From NCBI GenBank assembly GCA_019234175.1, contig JAFALP010000113.1:1-9165 (forward strand): DNA of 9,165 nucleotides, in the 5' to 3' direction. The notes below the pieces were generated by a model. That model had not been told where the DNA came from, searched no databases, and saw only the letters and a list, made by a program, of their open reading frames with translations. Each line of letters starts with the position of its first letter. The first letter of the stretch is position 1. A program made the translations under genes and the position numbers. This DNA comes from Actinomycetota bacterium (GTDB lineage Bacteria; Actinomycetota; Thermoleophilia; Gaiellales; Gaiellaceae). Of the stretch, positions 6,269 to 9,165 are shown piece by piece.

Positions 6269-7476
6269 GCGACCGCCTCGACCGGCGCCGTCACGAACCG
6301 GATGCGCCACGCGGACTCCTCCGCCGCGGCGATCGCGTCGTCCCGCGTGCGGCCGGTGGCGATGACGACGCCGGCGCGGTCGGACGCGCGGAGCAGCTCG
6401 CCGAACACGTGCCCCGGCTTCCGGTACACGCGGATGGCGCGGACGCCGCCGATCGCGAAGGCGTCGTCGATGCCGTCGATCTGCTGAAGGACCCCGCGGG
6501 GCGCGACGAGGAAGCGCACGCATGCGCCGCCGGCCACCATGGTCGGCTCCACCTCGTGCGCGTGCACGGGCTCGCCGAGGGCGGCCGCGACCGCGAGCGT
6601 GTTCTCGTCGATGCCGAGCGCCGCGCGGCAGAGCTCGGCGTCGTGGCCGCCGCCGACGCGCGCGGACACCTTGGCGACGAGCGGGCCGTTCGGGCCGAGC
6701 AGGAGCTGGGCGACGACGGGACCGCCGTCGATGCCGATCGCGGACGCCGCCGCGGCAGTCGCCTCAAGGACGGCCTCAGCTCCCTCCGGCGAGACGTCGG
6801 CGGGCCACGTGTGCGCGAGCGGCACGCCGAAGGCCGGCTGCGGCGCCGGCTCCGGGTCGGTGATCGTCAGCGGGACGAAGCGGCCGTCGGCGATGAAGGC
6901 GTTCACGGTGACGGCGCGCAGGCCCGGGAGCTCCTCGACGAGGCAGTAGTCGCCGCGCGCCTCGGCGAGCGCGCCGGCGGTGGCGGCCGCGAGCTCCTCC
7001 GCCGTCCGCGCGAGGCGCACCGCGCGCTCGCCCAGGCTGTTCGGCGGCTCGACGACGAGCGGATAGCCGAGCTCGCCCGCCGCCGCCGCCGCCTCGGCAG
7101 GCGTCCGGCAGGCGATCGAGCGCGGCTGCGCGAACCCGGAGGTCTCGAGCCTTTCGCGCTGCCGGAGCTTCGAGACGGCGACCGCGGCCGCCTCCGGGCT
7201 TATCGGATGCGGGAGGCCGAGCCGGTTCGCGATCCGCGCCGCGATGGCGACCGCGTGGTCGGTGCCGGGCGCGATGAGGCCGTCCACCTCCTCGGCGCGC
7301 GCGAGCCGGTCGATCGCGGGCTCGTCCTCGATGGAGACGATCGCGCGCCGGTCGGCGTACTTGAAGCCGGGCGCGGAGGGATCGCGGTCGGCCGCGACGA
7401 CGGTGAGCCCCCGCCGCCTGGCGGCGGCGAGAACTCCCAGCTGCGCCGGGCCGGCGCCGAGCACGAGCAACCGCAC
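6265..7476 (-). CDS. ATP-grasp fold protein with altered active-site residues
   Basis: This is a 403-residue protein. The N-terminal Rossmann-like pre-ATP-grasp domain begins LLVLGAGPAQLG (3-14). The central ATP-grasp domain spans about 100-300, with a conserved Lys in VSKLRQRERL (101-110). The C-terminal part (about 311-398, from TMVAGGACVRFLVAPRG) resembles the last domain of L-amino acid ligases and biotin carboxylase-like enzymes. Family members usually activate a carboxylate as an acyl phosphate and join it to an amine. Here the second ATP-binding Lys (usually in VVKP) is Glu (VVEPP, E143), and the usual metal-binding E-x-N-x-R reads KVSAR (K269, S271, R273), with Q257 where an acidic residue is common. 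Catalysis is therefore doubtful, though R273 and the GGGHD turn remain. The GTG at 7476 precedes a natural N-terminus, 25 bases after the exporter stop; no strong Shine-Dalgarno is visible, and an upstream TTG at 7518 is possible but less likely. Substrate unknown. Confidence 0.82.
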   Translation of the reverse strand: MRLLVLGAGPAQLGVLAAARRRGLTVVAADRDPSAPGFKYADRRAIVSIEDEPAIDRLARAEEVDGLIAPGTDHAVAIAARIANRLGLPHPISPEAAAVAVSKLRQRERLETSGFAQPRSIACRTPAEAAAAAGELGYPLVVEPPNSLGERAVRLARTAEELAAATAGALAEARGDYCLVEELPGLRAVTVNAFIADGRFVPLTITDPEPAPQPAFGVPLAHTWPADVSPEGAEAVLEATAAAASAIGIDGGPVVAQLLLGPNGPLVAKVSARVGGGHDAELCRAALGIDENTLAVAAALGEPVHAHEVEPTMVAGGACVRFLVAPRGVLQQIDGIDDAFAIGGVRAIRVYRKPGHVFGELLRASDRAGVVIATGRTRDDAIAAAEESAWRIRFVTAPVEAVA

Positions 7477-7501
7477 CGGCCCATTGTCACGACAGGTCCG
7501 G

Positions 7502-8920
7502 CTAGGCCGCCTCAGCAAGGAGCGGCGCCTCGACGTCGGCGCGGGCCCCGGCCGGCTTGTGCCGGATGAGCCCCGCCGCCACCGCCGCGAGCGCGACGAC
7601 GCCCGCGCCGACCCAGACCGCCACGGACGTGCCGTGCGTGAACGTCTGCGCCGTGCGGTATCCGCCCTCGTGGGCGAACACCGAGGCGAGGACCGCGACG
7701 CCGAACACGCCGCCCAGCTCGCGGATGGCGTTGTTCGCGCCGGACGCCTTGCCCTCCTGGTCCGGGCGCACAGAGCTGAGCACGACGTTCGCCACCGGGG
7801 CGAAGAACAGCGCCATGCCCGTCCCCGACAGGATGAACGGGACGACGAGCGCGGCGTACGACACCGTCGGCGACTGCACCGCCGCGATCCACGCGAGGCC
7901 GGCGGCCTGCAGCCCGAGCCCGACGGTCATGATCCGGTTCCCGCCGATGCGGTCCGAGAGCGCGCCCGCGATCGGCGCGACGAAGATCGGCATCGCCGTC
8001 CACGGGAGGATGCGCAGCCCCGAGCCGAGCGGCGAGACGTGCTGCACGGTCTGGAAGAACTGCGCGAGCAGGAAGATCGATCCGAACATCCCGAAGAACA
8101 TGAGGAGCGACGCCACGTTCGTGAGCGCGAACGTCCGGTTGCGGAAGAAGGTCATCGGAAGCATCGGGCTGGGCGCGCGCAGCTCCCACGCGACGAAGGC
8201 GGCGACGAGCGCGACGCCGGCGACGATCGGAAGGACGATGCCGGTACTCGTCCAGCCGTGCGCGTTGCCGCGCACGAGGCCCCACACGATCCCGAGCAGG
8301 CCGGCACTGACGAGCCCGAGGCCGGGGAGATCGAGACTCGAGTCCGTTCCGCGGGTCTCGTCCAGCCGCGCGAGCGCGAGCGGCGCGAGGACGAGGCCGA
8401 TGGGCACGTTCAGCCAGAAGATCCAGTGCCACGAGATGCCGCTGACGATGGCGCCGCCGACGAGCGGGCCGATGGCGATGGCGAGCCCGCCGATGCCGCC
8501 CCAGATCCCGAGCGCGAGACCGCGGCGCTCGCGCGGCACGGCCGCGGAGAGGATCGTCAGCGTCAACGGCGTGACGATGGCGCCGCCGACGCCCTGAACG
8601 GCGCGGGCGATGTCGAGCGCGTTGGCGCTCGTCGACAGCGCCGCGGCGGCCGACGCGCCCGTGAAGAGCAGGAGGCCGAGGGCGAACATGCGCCTGCGGC
8701 CGAACCGGTCGCCGAGCGCGGCGCCGGTGAGGAGCAGGACGGCGAACGTGAGCGTGTACGCGTTCACGGTCCACTCGAGCTGCGAGATGGTCGCGTGCAG
8801 GTTCCGCCGGATGACCGGCAGCGCCGTCGTGACCACGAGGTTGTCGAGGCTGACCATGAAGAGCGCCACCGACGTGATCGCCATCGTCCAGATCATCGAC
8901 CGCTTCTGTGTGTGAGTCAT
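7502..8920 (-). CDS. MFS multidrug exporter, DHA2 (EmrB/QacA) family, probably 14 membrane helices
   Basis: This 472-residue protein is a proton-driven efflux pump of the major facilitator superfamily. Visible motifs are SLDNLVVTTALP (24-35, with the DHA2 membrane Asp D26), motif A GDRFGRRR (70-77), motif B RAVQGVGGA (106-114), and the antiporter motif C region GIWGGIGG...GPLVGG (138-156). WHWIFWLNVPIG (164-175) is also characteristic of DHA2 proteins. Length and helix pattern fit the 14-helix subgroup; the drug or metabolite exported cannot be read. The ATG at 8920 is chosen because GGAGG (8926-8930) lies five bases before it; an upstream TTG at 8932 would overlap that site. It follows the TetR-type gene by 27 bases on the same strand, the common arrangement of a repressor co-transcribed with the pump it controls. 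A plausible ligand is a toxic compound or a product of the neighbouring pathway, which is speculation. Confidence 0.94.
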   Translation of the reverse strand: MTHTQKRSMIWTMAITSVALFMVSLDNLVVTTALPVIRRNLHATISQLEWTVNAYTLTFAVLLLTGAALGDRFGRRRMFALGLLLFTGASAAAALSTSANALDIARAVQGVGGAIVTPLTLTILSAAVPRERRGLALGIWGGIGGLAIAIGPLVGGAIVSGISWHWIFWLNVPIGLVLAPLALARLDETRGTDSSLDLPGLGLVSAGLLGIVWGLVRGNAHGWTSTGIVLPIVAGVALVAAFVAWELRAPSPMLPMTFFRNRTFALTNVASLLMFFGMFGSIFLLAQFFQTVQHVSPLGSGLRILPWTAMPIFVAPIAGALSDRIGGNRIMTVGLGLQAAGLAWIAAVQSPTVSYAALVVPFILSGTGMALFFAPVANVVLSSVRPDQEGKASGANNAIRELGGVFGVAVLASVFAHEGGYRTAQTFTHGTSVAVWVGAGVVALAAVAAGLIRHKPAGARADVEAPLLAEAA

Positions 8921-8937
8921 CACTTCCTCCAAGGTGA
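8920..8937 (-). promoter_or_regulatory. Exporter ribosome binding site in the loop of a possible RNA hairpin / imperfect palindrome
   Basis: On the minus strand, 8937 to 8920 reads TCACCTTGGAGGAAGTGA. As RNA, UCA pairs with UGA and CUU with AAG around one bulged C, leaving GGAGG as a five-base loop; the last A is the first base of the exporter's AUG. As DNA it is an imperfect palindrome (TCACCT/AAGTGA, five of six) that could also bind a regulator such as the adjacent TetR-type protein. The Shine-Dalgarno itself is clear; the folding or binding role is inference. Confidence 0.45.
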
Positions 8938-8947
8938 AAAAAGAGAG

Positions 8948-9165
8948 CTAAAGATCCTTCCCGCAGCCGTCGAGCAGCTCCTGCATCCACGGCTCCGGGT
9001 CGTCGGTGACCTGCATCGAGGCGAGGACGTTGAGCATCATCCCCGTCGAGAAGAACTGCCACATCTGCGGCCAGTCGGCGTCGGAGACGCGGCGCACGTA
9101 GGCGATCAGGTCGCCGTAGCCGGCGCGGACGACCGCACGGATCTCCGGGTCGTCCGCGGCCGCGT
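8948..9165 (-). CDS. TetR/AcrR-family transcriptional repressor, C-terminal part (starts outside the window)
   Basis: The last 71 residues are present, ending at TAG 8948-8950; the DNA-binding helix-turn-helix lies beyond the right edge. The segment is helical and ends with a pattern familiar from TetR-type ligand-binding domains: MWQFFSTGMMLNVLASM, then EPWMQELLDGC. This C-terminal region forms the dimer interface and ligand pocket. The gene is immediately upstream of, and on the same strand as, the DHA2 exporter with a 27-base gap that holds only the exporter's ribosome binding site, so the two are probably one transcript and the exporter is the likely target. The family call rests on this tail and on the context; the identity of the ligand and operator cannot be seen. 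Confidence 0.75.
   Translation of the reverse strand, partial: AAADDPEIRAVVRAGYGDLIAYVRRVSDADWPQMWQFFSTGMMLNVLASMQVTDDPEPWMQELLDGCGKDL

Noticed and set aside
6409..8597. Plus-strand open frames (6409-7569, 7557-8597) opposite the ATP-grasp and exporter genes
   Set aside because: They have no recognisable motif, and their composition mirrors the real genes. The conserved exporter and ATP-grasp motifs are all in the minus-strand frames.
8938..8950. T-rich run after the TetR stop as an intrinsic terminator
   Set aside because: No GC-rich stem precedes the run of six T on the minus strand, and the exporter's ribosome site follows at once, so read-through is more likely.
7512..9062. Minus-strand open frame running across the TetR-exporter junction, which could suggest a fusion
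   Set aside because: It is out of frame with both genes and is dominated by Arg and Ala; the TetR tail ends at a clear TAG and the exporter has its own Shine-Dalgarno and ATG.

Overview
The window is GC-rich (about 70% by eye) and densely coded. GTG starts are common, neighbouring genes overlap by four bases, and most ribosome binding sites are weak. Together with the gene families this suggests an actinobacterium, perhaps a Thermoleophilia/Gaiellales-type soil lineage. That placement is inference; there is no rRNA or marker gene to settle it. I see no tRNA, rRNA, CRISPR array, insertion sequence or long repeat, and no gene-free stretch above 30 bases.

All genes but one are on the minus strand and read from right to left. 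At the right edge is the end of a TetR-type repressor (8948-9165), then a DHA2-type drug exporter (7502-8920). After a 25-base gap come an ATP-grasp protein (6265-7476), a flippase-like LPG-synthase-type membrane protein (5324-6268), a family 2 glycosyltransferase (4515-5327) and a large GT-C-like membrane protein (2611-4518). The last three junctions are 4-base GTGA or ATGA overlaps, so translation is probably coupled. A secreted M23 (LytM-type) peptidase on the plus strand (1757-2647) breaks the run and overlaps the GT-C-like gene tail to tail. Minus-strand coding resumes with a family 4 glycosyltransferase (499-1749), coupled by GTGA to the N-terminal part of an O-antigen-ligase-like membrane protein (1-502).

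Taken together this looks like part of a surface-polysaccharide locus. Cytoplasmic GT4 and GT2 enzymes would build a lipid-linked glycan, GT-C-like and ligase/polymerase-like proteins would act on the outer face of the membrane, and the M23 protein would act on cell-wall peptide. The TetR-exporter pair sits upstream and may share the transcript.

The least ordinary points are: the ATP-grasp protein, whose key Lys and metal-binding Glu positions appear charge-swapped (K to E and E to K); a plausible leaderless promoter for the GT4 gene whose -10 box is the complement of the opposing gene's ATG; an RNA hairpin that would place the exporter's Shine-Dalgarno sequence in its loop; and a small perfect inverted repeat with the M23 stop codon in its loop.
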